Below are positions 1 through 9,346 of a stretch of DNA of 64,000 nt, piece after piece. The notes beneath the pieces were generated by a model, which saw only the letters and a program-made list of their open reading frames with translations, did no database searches and was not told the DNA's origin. The position numbers were made by a program, and so were the translations under genes. Where the stretch lies: contig JAIEOS010000023.1 of NCBI GenBank assembly GCA_019750295.1, forward strand, positions 1 to 64,000, in the 5' to 3' direction. Position 1 is the stretch's first letter. Each line of letters begins with the position of its first letter. The stretch is from Bdellovibrionales bacterium (GTDB lineage Bacteria > Bdellovibrionota > Bdellovibrionia > Bdellovibrionales > JAGQZY01).

Positions 1-860
1 TGGCCTTTATCAATCGCTTCCCAAAGATCACGACGATGGAAATCGGGATCTTTTCCGTTTATTTTTTGAGCTTCGTCCCACACCATCGTGTGGATTCCTA
101 ATTTGGGTTTAATGTGAAATTTAACCAGAGAAGATTTTCCGGCCTCATTGATGAAACGGAATGTGTGAATACCAAATCCTGGAATCATTCTCAAAGAGCG
201 CGGGATCGCGCGATCCGACATCGCCCACATCACCATGTGAGTGGTCTCAGGCACTAACGAAACAAAGTCCCAAAAGTTGTCATGGGCGGATCCACCTTGT
301 GGCATTCCGTGGTGAGGTTCCATTTTTAGAGCATGAACCACGTCGGGAAACTTCATCGCGTCTTGAATGATAAATACCGGAAAATTATTTCCAACAAAAT
401 CGTAGTTCCCTTCTTCGGTGTAAAATTTGATCGCAAAACCGCGCACGTCACGAACCGAATCGGCCGAGCTCGAGCCGCCTTGAACGGTGGAGAAGCGCAC
501 GAAGATGGGTGTGCGTTTGCCTTTTGCATTTAAAAATTTCGCGCGCGTGTATTTCTTCATGTCGTTGGTGACCTCGAAGTACCCGTGGGCTCCGGATCCT
601 CGGGCGTGAACAATCCGCTCGGGGATGCGCTCGTGATCAAAGTGAGTGATTTTTTCTCGAAGATTAAAGTCCTCAAGGAGAGATGGGCCACGCTCGCTAG
701 ACTTTAACGAGTTTTGATTGTCTGAGATCGGTGTTCCTTGATTGGCTGTTAGAATCTTGTCGGCGTCATCACGGACTTCCAAAAGATCATTTTGTGGTTT
801 TCGTCGAGACGTTGATTTTGAGGTGGGCGAACTTTTTGAGCGTGAGGCTTTTTCTTTCAT
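1..860 (-). CDS. katE: Large-subunit (clade 2) catalase, partial at the window edge
   Basis: This haem catalase converts hydrogen peroxide to water and oxygen. Only the N-terminal 286 codons are in the window. A basic, serine-rich extension of about 40 residues precedes the catalase core, as in the large HPII type. The core shows the His-loop ([18 protein letters not shown], catalytic His near residue 85), the FSTVQGG segment, and DFVGNN with the distal-pocket Asn near residue 158. The long stretch GTPISDNQN...RGPSLLEDF is typical of E. coli KatE rather than small-subunit catalases. Translation starts at an ATG preceded by AAGGAGA. It follows the permease-receiver gene by 27 bases on the same strand, so co-transcription is likely. 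The C-terminal flavodoxin-like domain expected for this clade lies outside the window and cannot be checked. Confidence 0.95.
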   Translation of the reverse strand, partial: MKEKASRSKSSPTSKSTSRRKPQNDLLEVRDDADKILTANQGTPISDNQNSLKSSERGPSLLEDFNLREKITHFDHERIPERIVHARGSGAHGYFEVTNDMKKYTRAKFLNAKGKRTPIFVRFSTVQGGSSSADSVRDVRGFAIKFYTEEGNYDFVGNNFPVFIIQDAMKFPDVVHALKMEPHHGMPQGGSAHDNFWDFVSLVPETTHMVMWAMSDRAIPRSLRMIPGFGIHTFRFINEAGKSSLVKFHIKPKLGIHTMVWDEAQKINGKDPDFHRRDLWEAIDKG

Positions 861-887
861 GAGGTCTCCTTAAGACGGTCTTAATTT

Positions 888-2489
888 TTAGATTTGTTGA
901 ATGATGGGACGGGGATGGGACTCTGCTGGGGCGGAGTATGAGGTGCTAAAGAGTTGAGTGATGGTGTTTAGGAATAATTTGAGATCAACGGGTTTCTGCA
1001 AAATAATATCGCCATCTTTGATTTCGATGTCTTTGGTTTCGGCAGAGAGAACGATCACAGGAATATTTCGACTGAGCTTATAGCTTTGAATGTTCTCCAT
1101 AAAGGCTTTGCCGTTCATTATCGGCATTTGATAATCGAGAATGATCAAGCCGATGTTATTGTGAGTTTCAAAATATTCGAGTCCTTCTTGGCCCTGCGAA
1201 GCCTCGAGCACCGTGTAGCCTTCGGTTTCGAGAACATCGCGGAGAAGTGCGCGCATATCGTGATCATCATCAATAATAAGAATGGTGCGGCCGAGCGTTG
1301 AAGAGATGTGGCGATCGCTAGCACTCGCAAAAAACTCGTCTTGGAACTTGAGAATTTTATCACTCCAGACATCGATAGTGTCTGTTCCATGAGCGCGATG
1401 GCGTTCGATCACCCGACGACCCAATAGTTTTGGAAGCCAAATTTTTTCGATGATCGGGTAAGAGGCGATGAGAGGCAGTATGGCTGCAGTGAGGAGTAGA
1501 CCACCTAAGCTCCATGCGGCTAACACCGACAGTAAAATGACCAGCGCCGGGAGTTTCAGTTTGCGATTGTAGATGATGGGCAAAAGAACGTAAACTTCGA
1601 AGATGTGATACATTCCATACGCCACGAAGACACCAATCGCGGTCGGAAGCGACACCGTTAATGAGATTGCCACCACCGGAATGAGTGTCATGAGGAATCC
1701 CAAAAGGGGAACCACATCCAAAATGGCCGCGGCCGTGGCTAATGTTAATGCGGCAGGAACATCCATCAGCGATAGAAGCGCAAACGAAAATATTCCGCAC
1801 AACGCGCTACTCATCAGCTGCGCGGTCACGTAAGCGGAAATCACAGGCGCAATCTGCTGAGACGTAGCGTTGAGCTTGAGGCGCACCGGGGCCGAAAAGA
1901 AATCAATGATCCAATCTTTTGCGCGTTTCCCATCGATTAAAAAGTAAACAGAAAAGACCAAGACGATCCCAAGGGCGACCAGTCCGCTGAGTGTGGTTTC
2001 TAAAACGGCCAGTACGGGCTGAATAAAGTTCCCGGGATTGGCCGTGAATTTTTCGGAGATAAAGTTTTTATGAAAGACTCCTTTAAACACACTTTGCTTA
2101 GAGAGGCTGTTCATCAACCGCTCTTGAAGTTGGGGAAAGTCATTGATAAGGACCTGAACTTGTTCGTAGATTGTTGGGATCAGGGTGAAGACGACCCAGC
2201 TGATAGCTCCGGCCACCATAAGAGTGACCAGTGCGATCGCTTGCGAGCGTCCCATCTTAAAGCTTTGGAGGCGTTTGACTAAAGGATTGAGACTTACCGC
2301 TATAAGAATCGCAACAAACAAAAGTTGAAGGAGGGTGAAGAGTTTGAGAATGAGGAAGATCGAGACCACAAAGGCTATCAACTTCCAATACACCCGGTTG
2401 GGGATATCGATTTCATAAACCTGTTTGGAGCCCAAAGAGTATTTCACAGTACTGTTGCGTTTGCGGCTTTTGTGCCAGGCTGTAAACAA
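888..2489 (-). CDS. AI-2E family (PerM-type) permease fused to a C-terminal response-regulator receiver domain
   Basis: Residues about 35-390 form the multi-helix AI-2E/DUF20 transporter fold, with a hydrophobic N-terminal helix pair, a large extramembrane loop and a cluster of helices around residues 220-380. A complete receiver domain follows at about 402-515. It has the acidic cluster DDD at 407-409, the phospho-acceptor Asp at 452 in LIILDYQMP, and a Lys in LQKPVD. No output or DNA-binding domain follows. AI-2E permeases are usually about 350 residues without a signalling domain. The listed start is a TTG without an obvious ribosome site; a GTG at residue 15 is an alternative. The gene is upstream of katE. 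The fusion suggests transport gated by a histidine kinase; that is inference, and the substrate is unknown. Confidence 0.85.
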   Translation of the reverse strand: MFTAWHKSRKRNSTVKYSLGSKQVYEIDIPNRVYWKLIAFVVSIFLILKLFTLLQLLFVAILIAVSLNPLVKRLQSFKMGRSQAIALVTLMVAGAISWVVFTLIPTIYEQVQVLINDFPQLQERLMNSLSKQSVFKGVFHKNFISEKFTANPGNFIQPVLAVLETTLSGLVALGIVLVFSVYFLIDGKRAKDWIIDFFSAPVRLKLNATSQQIAPVISAYVTAQLMSSALCGIFSFALLSLMDVPAALTLATAAAILDVVPLLGFLMTLIPVVAISLTVSLPTAIGVFVAYGMYHIFEVYVLLPIIYNRKLKLPALVILLSVLAAWSLGGLLLTAAILPLIASYPIIEKIWLPKLLGRRVIERHRAHGTDTIDVWSDKILKFQDEFFASASDRHISSTLGRTILIIDDDHDMRALLRDVLETEGYTVLEASQGQEGLEYFETHNNIGLIILDYQMPIMNGKAFMENIQSYKLSRNIPVIVLSAETKDIEIKDGDIILQKPVDLKLFLNTITQLFSTSYSAPAESHPRPIIQQI

Positions 2490-2574
2490 TATAATGCGTT
2501 CTTAATCTTCGTGGGGGAGAAACTTGACCCTTTTGTGCAAAATGCCCCGGGCGTACAGTGTGTGGAGGAGTAAT

Positions 2575-2603
2575 AAAAAAGCCCTCGTGAGAGGGCCTTT
2601 TTG
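2575..2603 (-). terminator. Rho-independent terminator of nrdAB
   Basis: A six-base-pair perfect stem GCCCTC/GAGGGC with a four-base loop is flanked by six A on one side and five T on the other. It can work in both directions. It lies 36 bases past the nrdB stop codon and separates nrdB from the permease-receiver gene. Confidence 0.8.
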
Positions 2604-2638
2604 TCTTCAACATGTCTTCAACGTCGTAAACTTTATCT

Positions 2639-3637
2639 TTAGAAGCTTTCGTCGAAGTTCACATCACCAGTCACGCCGACTTGGTAAGCCGACACTTTTC
2701 TTTCGAAGAAGTTGGTGAGTTCTTGAACGTCTTGGAGCTCGAGAAAAGCAAACGGATTCTTTGAACCAAAACGAGGAGCGATGTGCAATCTCTCCAAGCG
2801 TTGATCCGCTACAAACTGTAAGTACTCGCGCATGTCTTTCTTAGACATGCCGGCAATTCCTAAATCAAGCACATCTTCGGCGAAGGCCATTTCGCAGTCC
2901 ACGGCCTCTTCCATCATCTGTGTGATGAGGTCATTCATCTGTGGAGTGAAGATGCGAGGATCTTCGCGGCGGGCGATATCGATCACTTCAAACGCGAAGT
3001 TGATGTGAGCGCTCTCATCGCGGAAAACCCAGTTTGTTCCCGACGCTAAGCCGTCGAGTAAGCCCTTGGAACGTAAGAAGTAAACGTACGCAAAGGCGCC
3101 AAAGAAGAACAAGCCTTCGATACATGCGGCAAAGCAGATCAGATTCATCAAGAATTTTCGGCGATCTTCTAAAGTTTCGATGCTCTTAAGTTCGTTGATG
3201 GAATCAATCCATTTAAAACAGAACTCGCCCTTACGCTTAATGGAAGGGATGTTGTCGATGGCCGAAAACGCCTTCGCACGCTCTGTGACGTCGGGAATAT
3301 AGGTGTCGAGCAGAGTCAGATAGAACTGCACATGCAGTGCCTCTTCATACAACTGACGAGACAAATATAACCGGGCCTCAGGTGAGTTGACGTGTTTGTA
3401 AAGATTCAACACGAGATTGTTTCCAACGATGGAGTCCCCCGTGGCAAAAAAGGCCACCAGGCGGCTGATCAAGTGGCGCTCTGCGGGAGTCATCTTTGAT
3501 CTCAAATCATTGATGTCTCGAGAGAAGTCCACTTCCTCTACGGTCCAAGTGTTTTTGATCGCGTCTTTGTACATCTCGTAAAATACGGGGTACTTCATCG
3601 GACGCAACGTTAAATTAAATCCAGGATCTAAAATCAT
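2639..3637 (-). CDS. nrdB: Class Ia ribonucleotide reductase, radical-bearing beta subunit
   Basis: This is the small subunit of aerobic ribonucleotide reductase, which houses the di-iron centre and tyrosyl radical needed to make deoxyribonucleotides. Ligands fit the family: Asp68, Glu99 and His102 (YEEALH), Glu174 (CIEGLFF), Glu208 and His211 (RDESAH). The radical Tyr is retained at 106, four residues after His102. The length of 332 residues is normal. The C-terminal tail ends in DESF, matching the acidic tail that docks on NrdA. It follows nrdA by 24 bases in one operon and is followed by a terminator. Confidence 0.97.
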   Translation of the reverse strand: MILDPGFNLTLRPMKYPVFYEMYKDAIKNTWTVEEVDFSRDINDLRSKMTPAERHLISRLVAFFATGDSIVGNNLVLNLYKHVNSPEARLYLSRQLYEEALHVQFYLTLLDTYIPDVTERAKAFSAIDNIPSIKRKGEFCFKWIDSINELKSIETLEDRRKFLMNLICFAACIEGLFFFGAFAYVYFLRSKGLLDGLASGTNWVFRDESAHINFAFEVIDIARREDPRIFTPQMNDLITQMMEEAVDCEMAFAEDVLDLGIAGMSKKDMREYLQFVADQRLERLHIAPRFGSKNPFAFLELQDVQELTNFFERKVSAYQVGVTGDVNFDESF

Positions 3638-3661
3638 AAATTCCCCTCTTCCTTAAAAGGT

Positions 3662-6091
3662 TTACTGACACGCTTCACATGCTTCTGGGTTATCAATAGA
3701 ACACGCGATGATTTCTTCATTCGTGTATTCTTTGGCCTTGGCCACGGGCTTGGTCTCTTTGTTGTTGGCATCATTTGTTGTTTTAGAGATGCGAGTCGCA
3801 GCACGTGAGCGCAAGTAGTACGTTGTTTTTACGCCTTTTTTCCAAGCGTACATGTACATCGAAGACATTTTTCCAATGGTTGGATTCTCAATGAATAAAT
3901 TGAGAGATTGGCTTTGATCGATGTACGCTCCGCGGTCTGCGGCCATGTCGATGAGGCTCTTCATCGGCAATTCCCAAACCGTGCGGTAAATGAGCTTAAG
4001 ACTCTCAGGGATCTCAGCGATATCCTGAATCGATCCTTCTGAGGCTTTAATTTTGTTTCGGATCTGCTCGGTCCAGAATCCCGCTTTTTTAAGATCGCGA
4101 ACCAAGTACTTATTGATCTGGAGGAATTCTCCAGAAAGTGTTTCGCGCTTAAACAAGTTAGAAACTTGCGGCTCGATTGCTTCGTAGCAACCGGCGATAC
4201 TGGCGATCGTTGCCGTTGGTGCAATGGCGATGGCCAGAGAGTTTCTAAGACCGTGCTTCTTAATTTTGGCTTTTAAAGCGTTCCAGCGATCTGGATTTGT
4301 CGGAGTGACATTCCAAAGATCAAACTGAAGAAGGCCTTGAGCCGCACGAGTTTCCGCAAAGTTATCGTGAGCGCCAAACTCTTCGGCCAGTTCGCAGGAT
4401 GTTTCCATGGCGGCGAAGTAGATTTCCTCTTGCACGCGTTTGGAGATCTCGCGAGCATCGTCGCTGTCAAACGGAAGACCGAGTCTAAAGAATGCATCTT
4501 GAAGACCCATCGCTCCCATACCAATCGGGCGCCATTTGCTGTTGGAAGCGGCGGCCTGATCGATCGGGTAGAAGTTGATATCAACGACGCGATCTAAAAA
4601 GCGAACCGCATTTTTTACAGTCTTACGAATTTTAACATAGTCGACACCATCTTCAGTCACATGGTGACCTAAGTTGATAGAGCCTAAGTTACAAACGGCA
4701 GTTTCTTTGTCGCTAGTGACTTCCAAGATTTCGGTGCAGAGGTTCGACAAGTGAATGACGTTTTCCTTCTTTGCGCCGGTCTGGTTACTCTTCATGTTGG
4801 AGGTGTCTTTAAATGTCATCCAGCCGTTACCGGTCTCCGCTAAAGTCTTCATCATGCGACCATACAGATCGCGAGCTTTCACTTGGCGAACGTAAAGTTT
4901 TTGTTCTTCAGCTTCGACGAAGGCTTTTTCGAACTCAGGTCCAAAAGTATCGACGAAGTGGGGAACGGCCTTCGGGTCAAACAACGACCACATTTCGTCG
5001 CTCTCAACGCGCTTCATGAAGAGATCTGGAACCCAGTTGGCTAAATTGAGATTGTGAGTGCGAGTGGCTTCGTCACCGGTGTTGTCGCGGAGCTCAAGGA
5101 ACTCCTCGATGTCGGCGTGCCATGTTTCGAGATAAACGCAGCAGGCGCCTTTACGTTTTCCGCCTTGGTTGACGGCCGCAACGGAGGAGTCCAAGGTTTT
5201 GAGCCAAGGGACGACTCCGTTAGAGTGACCGTTAGTCCCTTTAATTAAAGACCCACGGGCACGAACGCGCGAGTAAGCCACACCGATACCGCCAGCAAAT
5301 TTCGAAAGCATGGCGATGTCTTGATATTTATTGTAAATCGACTTGAGATCATCTTGAGGTGAATCTAGGAGATAGCAAGACGACATCTGCGGATGAAGAG
5401 TTCCCGAGTTGAAAAGGGTCGGAGTGCTCGGGAGGTAATCCAAAGACGAAATCAAATTATAAAACTCAACAGCCTCATCTGGATTTTGCGAAAGGCCGCA
5501 GGCCACGCGCATAAAGAAGTACTGTGGATTTTCGAAAACTTCACGAGTTTGAGGATCCTTTAAAAGGTAGCGATCGTAAACTGTGCGAAGTCCGAAGTAT
5601 TCGAACACATTCGTTTTTTGTTTTTGAATCGCCGATTCAAGCTGCTCGCGATGAGATTCAACGAAATTCACAACCGAAGCCGCAATAAGGCCCTTTTTAT
5701 GACCGTGGACCACGCTCTCGTAAAAAGAGTTAATGTGAAGGTTGCGAACTTCCTCGTCGATGTAGAGGCTCAAGAGGCGAGCGGCAAGGCGAGAGTACTG
5801 AGGCTCTTCACCGATGAGCATGGCGGCCGTTTGAATGCTGAGGTTGTCGAGCTCTTTGGTGCTCGCGCCATCATAGAGGCCGCTGATCGACTTAATCGCC
5901 ACTCTGTAAGGATCTACGAAGCGCAAGTCTTCGGAGTTCGCAGTCACTCGACGAACGATCTTAGTGACGTCTACGGGCTCTAGGCGCCCATCACGCTTTT
6001 TAACTCTCATCACCAGCGGTTCTTGAGTGGTATCTTGTTGCGATTCTTTCACTGTTTCCATTGTATCTTTATTCTCCAGTTCCAATTCCAT
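3662..6091 (-). CDS. nrdA: Class Ia ribonucleotide reductase, catalytic alpha subunit
   Basis: NrdA reduces ribonucleoside diphosphates. The N-terminus carries an ATP-cone (about residues 25-115), implying allosteric activity control by ATP/dATP. Catalytic elements are visible: the redox pair in SSCYLL and AVCNLGS, the active-site triad in HLSNLCTEILE (Asn, Cys, Glu) and the radical-transfer Tyr-Tyr in KTTYYLRS. The C-terminal CEACQ supplies the swinging thiol pair that accepts electrons from thioredoxin or glutaredoxin. The start has GGGGAGG six bases upstream. The 809-residue length fits. It is first in the nrdAB operon. I did not find convincing tandem NrdR boxes upstream. Confidence 0.97.
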   Translation of the reverse strand: MELELENKDTMETVKESQQDTTQEPLVMRVKKRDGRLEPVDVTKIVRRVTANSEDLRFVDPYRVAIKSISGLYDGASTKELDNLSIQTAAMLIGEEPQYSRLAARLLSLYIDEEVRNLHINSFYESVVHGHKKGLIAASVVNFVESHREQLESAIQKQKTNVFEYFGLRTVYDRYLLKDPQTREVFENPQYFFMRVACGLSQNPDEAVEFYNLISSLDYLPSTPTLFNSGTLHPQMSSCYLLDSPQDDLKSIYNKYQDIAMLSKFAGGIGVAYSRVRARGSLIKGTNGHSNGVVPWLKTLDSSVAAVNQGGKRKGACCVYLETWHADIEEFLELRDNTGDEATRTHNLNLANWVPDLFMKRVESDEMWSLFDPKAVPHFVDTFGPEFEKAFVEAEEQKLYVRQVKARDLYGRMMKTLAETGNGWMTFKDTSNMKSNQTGAKKENVIHLSNLCTEILEVTSDKETAVCNLGSINLGHHVTEDGVDYVKIRKTVKNAVRFLDRVVDINFYPIDQAAASNSKWRPIGMGAMGLQDAFFRLGLPFDSDDAREISKRVQEEIYFAAMETSCELAEEFGAHDNFAETRAAQGLLQFDLWNVTPTNPDRWNALKAKIKKHGLRNSLAIAIAPTATIASIAGCYEAIEPQVSNLFKRETLSGEFLQINKYLVRDLKKAGFWTEQIRNKIKASEGSIQDIAEIPESLKLIYRTVWELPMKSLIDMAADRGAYIDQSQSLNLFIENPTIGKMSSMYMYAWKKGVKTTYYLRSRAATRISKTTNDANNKETKPVAKAKEYTNEEIIACSIDNPEACEACQ

Positions 6092-6529
6092 TATGCCCTC
6101 CCCATTGGCAAATTTTAAAGTCAGAAAATCCCCTCTTTTAAAATCGATTCACCAGCGTGGATTCACGATTCGAAAAGACCCTTTGCATTTTTCAGAGAAG
6201 CGAGTTGCATAGCTTCCTCAAGAAAACTGATTGTTAGGATAACGCGAGGTAGATTCTACCCCCCATGAATTGAACGTTATGTATAAGGGGGAGGAGAGTC
6301 AAATCTGATTTATTTTCATGTTTTGGGAATGATTAAGTGTTCAGCGCCAAGAAACTGTCTTGTAGCGTTAGGTGAGTGATATTTTTGGCCTTTGAGGGTT
6401 TTGTTTAAGTTGAGGGCAGTCAAAAATTTTTGCTTTACGTTGATGGTTTACAAAAATAATTTGCTTCATCTTTACGCATTAGGACTTTCGTCTGTGCAGG
6501 TTTGTGGACCAATCTTCCGATAGAGAAAT
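6092..6529. other. 438-base divergent intergenic region between nrdA and an exported-protein gene
   Basis: This AT-rich stretch must hold the promoters of nrdAB (leftward) and of the gene to the right. I see a perfect 13-base palindrome GGTAGATTCTACC at 6248-6260, followed by C6 (6259-6264) and G5 (6287-6291) runs that could pair weakly, and a direct repeat GATTCAC in the nrdA leader. No gene of credible length is present and no promoter stands out. Confidence 0.5.
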
Positions 6530-7915
6530 ATGACATTTCTCGAAAAGTTAAATCGTCTGTTAGTGGCTTGCATGTTGGGGTTGGTGACTTTGCAAGCGGG
6601 CTTATTAGTCCTTCTGAAGTCCATGCACGATGATGCTCAATACCGTCTCGTAAAGAACCAGACCAAGCACGACCTCACCTGTGGAAAAAATCAGTTCGCA
6701 GAATCTCACTATTGGCCGGTGGAAGAAGAGCTCGCATCGACTCCTGTGCCATGCCCCAGTGGAGATTGCGAATATTCCACCATGGTTTGGAAGCGACCGG
6801 ATCAGAAAACCGAGTTGCACATCGTTTCGATTCAAACGCCACCGCCATTTCGCTGGAGTAACGAGGTGGAAGAGGGAGAGGCTCAAGGGGGAGTGGTCAA
6901 ACTCAAAGTGCGAGAGACCGAAAATCCGCAGATTTTAGCTCTCGTGGCCAAAGGTTCAATGGAGTGGGATCTTGAAATCGATGCGAAAGCAAAGATTGAA
7001 AAAGTCATCGTCGCGGCTCCGGTGACAGTGTTCCTTAAAGGTTTACCTCCGAGCATTCCCATCGAATACGTTCCTCGAGAAAAAATGTGCAGCTATCCCA
7101 TCAGCTGGGAAGAGGCTTACAATCCCGAAAATGATTTTAGAACTTTGTTGCAGTCTCTCCGCACCATCGCTGGTGTAAAAGAAGTGTCGTTTCAAGGCGC
7201 CAAAGTCGGGCGCCAATTTACAGTGCCCAGTCCTGCGCAAGGTCGCGGGTTAGCCAGTGTGCAAGCCTCGGAAGCCTTCGAAGCTCCTCCCAAATATCAA
7301 AGTCCGCTTCAATGGAAACGTGAAGACGGTAAAGTGGTTCCCGCGTTAACTCCGGCTCTCGAAAAAAATGCGGTGAACGAAATTCCGCAGAAAACCTCTT
7401 GGGTGACGACAACAAAGTCGGGAATGACTTTTGCGGTGGTCAAAGGCAGTTTGCATCTGTGGAGTGCGGAGAAGCAAAAATTCACGCGCGCGTGGGTGCC
7501 CATGATGTATCCTGAAGCGGGAACGATCACTGCGCTCACTTATGACCCTAAGACCGATCGCATGTGGATCTATAACAATGAACGCAGTGGAGAGCTCTTC
7601 TCTTACCAGGTGGAAAACTCGCAGTGGTCTTTGGCTCATAGCGGTTTAAGTCGAAATATCATTGCGCTCAGTGCTCTTGAAGACGGAAATTTAGCTGCCG
7701 CCATTCGCAAAGGCAATTACGTGGCCGAGCTTGCCGTTTACAACGAGCAGGGAAAGCTTCAAGAGTTAAAGTCCCTCGATAAAAAGATCGCCGTAGATGT
7801 TCTGCGCTGGCAGTGGGAAATGGTTTCTGCCGAAGATCACGCCAAGAACAAACATCTTTGGTTAAGAATGGTCTCCACGGCCAACCTCGAAGGTGAATGG
7901 CATCGGATCCATTAA
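6530..7915 (+). CDS. Unknown membrane-anchored periplasmic protein, 461 residues
   Basis: I do not recognise the family. One N-terminal hydrophobic helix (about residues 8-30) without a clear cleavage site suggests a signal anchor, with the rest in the periplasm. Four cysteines near the anchor (residues 51-84 and around 185) could form disulfides. The C-terminal half (about 300-461) is rich in W and short strand-like segments such as KSGMTFAVVKGSLHLWS and MWIYNN, suggesting propeller-like beta repeats. The gene is single, divergent from nrdA, and converges with a lipoprotein gene just two bases beyond its end. Ribosome site is weak (GATAGAG). Confidence 0.7.
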   Translation: MTFLEKLNRLLVACMLGLVTLQAGLLVLLKSMHDDAQYRLVKNQTKHDLTCGKNQFAESHYWPVEEELASTPVPCPSGDCEYSTMVWKRPDQKTELHIVSIQTPPPFRWSNEVEEGEAQGGVVKLKVRETENPQILALVAKGSMEWDLEIDAKAKIEKVIVAAPVTVFLKGLPPSIPIEYVPREKMCSYPISWEEAYNPENDFRTLLQSLRTIAGVKEVSFQGAKVGRQFTVPSPAQGRGLASVQASEAFEAPPKYQSPLQWKREDGKVVPALTPALEKNAVNEIPQKTSWVTTTKSGMTFAVVKGSLHLWSAEKQKFTRAWVPMMYPEAGTITALTYDPKTDRMWIYNNERSGELFSYQVENSQWSLAHSGLSRNIIALSALEDGNLAAAIRKGNYVAELAVYNEQGKLQELKSLDKKIAVDVLRWQWEMVSAEDHAKNKHLWLRMVSTANLEGEWHRIH

Positions 7916-7917
7916 GA

Positions 7918-8562
7918 TTAATTTTTCACGTGAAAGAAAAAAACACCGGCCGAGAACGGGATTCGTTTTTCTAAGGCCATAAGTTTGTCGTATTTTTGTG
8001 CAAAAGGCATGTCCTTGGCCTTACTTTCCATCACTTTCTCAACGCGCTCCAAACGAATTTTGAGTCCGACTTTGTCGAACGTATTGATCAGCTCGGTTCC
8101 AAGATGGCTGTCATTAAAGATTTCGACGAACACCTTGTTTGGAGTTTCGCCTCTTTGACGCTTCTTCTCGAAGCTTTGCCATGTTGGGGAGTTCGCCATG
8201 GCGAGCGCAATTTCTTCGTCCCAGATTTGCAAATGATAAAAACTGTGGGAAGACACCCGAACAAATTGATCTTTAGGATAAAGCGCAAGGATCGATTCTA
8301 AGATTTTGAGGTATTGAGCGTAACGCTCCTTGTGAGAGGCGTCGCAATCGTCATCAATTCGGAGGGACTTTTTTGGCGGAGTGGATGGGGACTCAATGAG
8401 GAAGCGAATTTCGCAAGATTCGTTTTTGATACTCAAAGATTCCTCTTGCGGCGTTTTGTTGTGCCTGACGCTGGGATCGATGGGACTTTGCACATTGGTG
8501 GGTGCAGGAGTCTCGGCCGTTACGCACCCTAAAAGTAAAAATACGAGAGCCAAAAACTTCAT
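7918..8562 (-). CDS. Hypothetical lipoprotein, 214 residues
   Basis: A short signal peptide ends in a lipobox (LLLGC, Cys13), so this should be a lipid-anchored envelope protein. A disordered Pro/Ser/Thr-rich linker follows, then a folded domain from about residue 48. Two Cys (about 50 and 74) could form a disulfide. The segment VRVSSHSFYHLQIWDEEIALAM and the C-terminal FSAGVFFFHVKN show no family I recognise. The end converges tightly with the neighbouring gene. AGAGG lies upstream of the ATG. Confidence 0.7.
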   Translation of the reverse strand: MKFLALVFLLLGCVTAETPAPTNVQSPIDPSVRHNKTPQEESLSIKNESCEIRFLIESPSTPPKKSLRIDDDCDASHKERYAQYLKILESILALYPKDQFVRVSSHSFYHLQIWDEEIALAMANSPTWQSFEKKRQRGETPNKVFVEIFNDSHLGTELINTFDKVGLKIRLERVEKVMESKAKDMPFAQKYDKLMALEKRIPFSAGVFFFHVKN

Positions 8563-8758
8563 AGGCAGACCTCTTGTTTGTTCTTAAATCTTGAGTTGAA
8601 GGCTAGGACCGGTCAACGGGTTTCGGCAGGGTGGAATTCAGCCACTGTTCTGTGGGGACTTTAAGAGCAGTTGAGACGCAGTGTATCTGGGAATTGAACG
8701 GCGTACCTTTTCTTGTTGTTTTGCATTAGATGTAGAGGCCAATAGCCTTGGAGGTTTC

Positions 8759-9346
8759 ATGAAGCATTTAGTCACTTTGATTTCCGGTTTCACATTGTCC
8801 CTTTTCTTAACGGGTTGCGGAGTGCAGTCCATCCCTCAAGCAAAAAACCGAGTGGACGAAGCCGCTGCGGAAGTCACCAACCAATACAAGAGACGCATGG
8901 ATTTAATTCCGAATCTTGTTCAGGCTGTCAAAGGTTACGCCTCCCACGAAAAAGAAACTCTAGAAGGTGTAGTGAATGCTCGCGCTAAAGCGACAAGTAT
9001 GAATGTCGATATCAGCAAGGCCACTCCCGATCAGGTGAAAGCTTATCAAGCCGCGCAAGGGGAGTTATCACAAGCTCTCGGTCGATTGATGGTGATTTCT
9101 GAAAACTACCCCCAGTTGAAAGCCGATCAAAACTTTCGCGATCTTCAGCATCAACTCGAGGGCACAGAAAACCGCATCACCAACGCCCGCCGCGATCACA
9201 TTGAACGCATTCGGATGTTTAACGACCTAGTGACGGTGTTCCCGACCAATTTAACGAACTCGATCTTTTTCCATTACGAGAAAATGCCTCAGTGGACCAC
9301 CACCGAAGGTGAGAAGGTCGATCAAGCGCCTAAAGTTGAGTTTTAA
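8759..9346 (+). CDS. lemA: LemA family lipoprotein
   Basis: LemA proteins are membrane-anchored helical bundles of unclear function, often next to TPM-domain proteins. The N-terminus here is a lipoprotein signal (LFLTGCG). The family core follows: YKRRMDLIPNLVQAVKGYA, ARAKATS, the LGRLMVISENYPQLKA segment and the LEGTENRITNAR region, with INARRDYN replaced by TNARRDH. The start chosen has TTGGAGG just before it; an in-frame ATG 78 bases upstream lacks one and would put extra residues before the signal peptide. The stop overlaps the next start by one base (TAATG), so translation is coupled to the TPM gene. Confidence 0.93.
   Translation: MKHLVTLISGFTLSLFLTGCGVQSIPQAKNRVDEAAAEVTNQYKRRMDLIPNLVQAVKGYASHEKETLEGVVNARAKATSMNVDISKATPDQVKAYQAAQGELSQALGRLMVISENYPQLKADQNFRDLQHQLEGTENRITNARRDHIERIRMFNDLVTVFPTNLTNSIFFHYEKMPQWTTTEGEKVDQAPKVEF

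Noticed and set aside
6259-6291. C6...G5 hairpin as a riboswitch or attenuator
   Set aside because: Only five pairs around a 22-base loop, no supporting structure.
6092-6529. NrdR boxes upstream of nrdA
   Set aside because: No pair of sites close to the NrdR consensus was found; the palindrome GGTAGATTCTACC does not match it.
8681-8758. N-terminal extension of the LemA gene
   Set aside because: It lacks a ribosome site and would place 26 residues before a perfect lipoprotein signal peptide.
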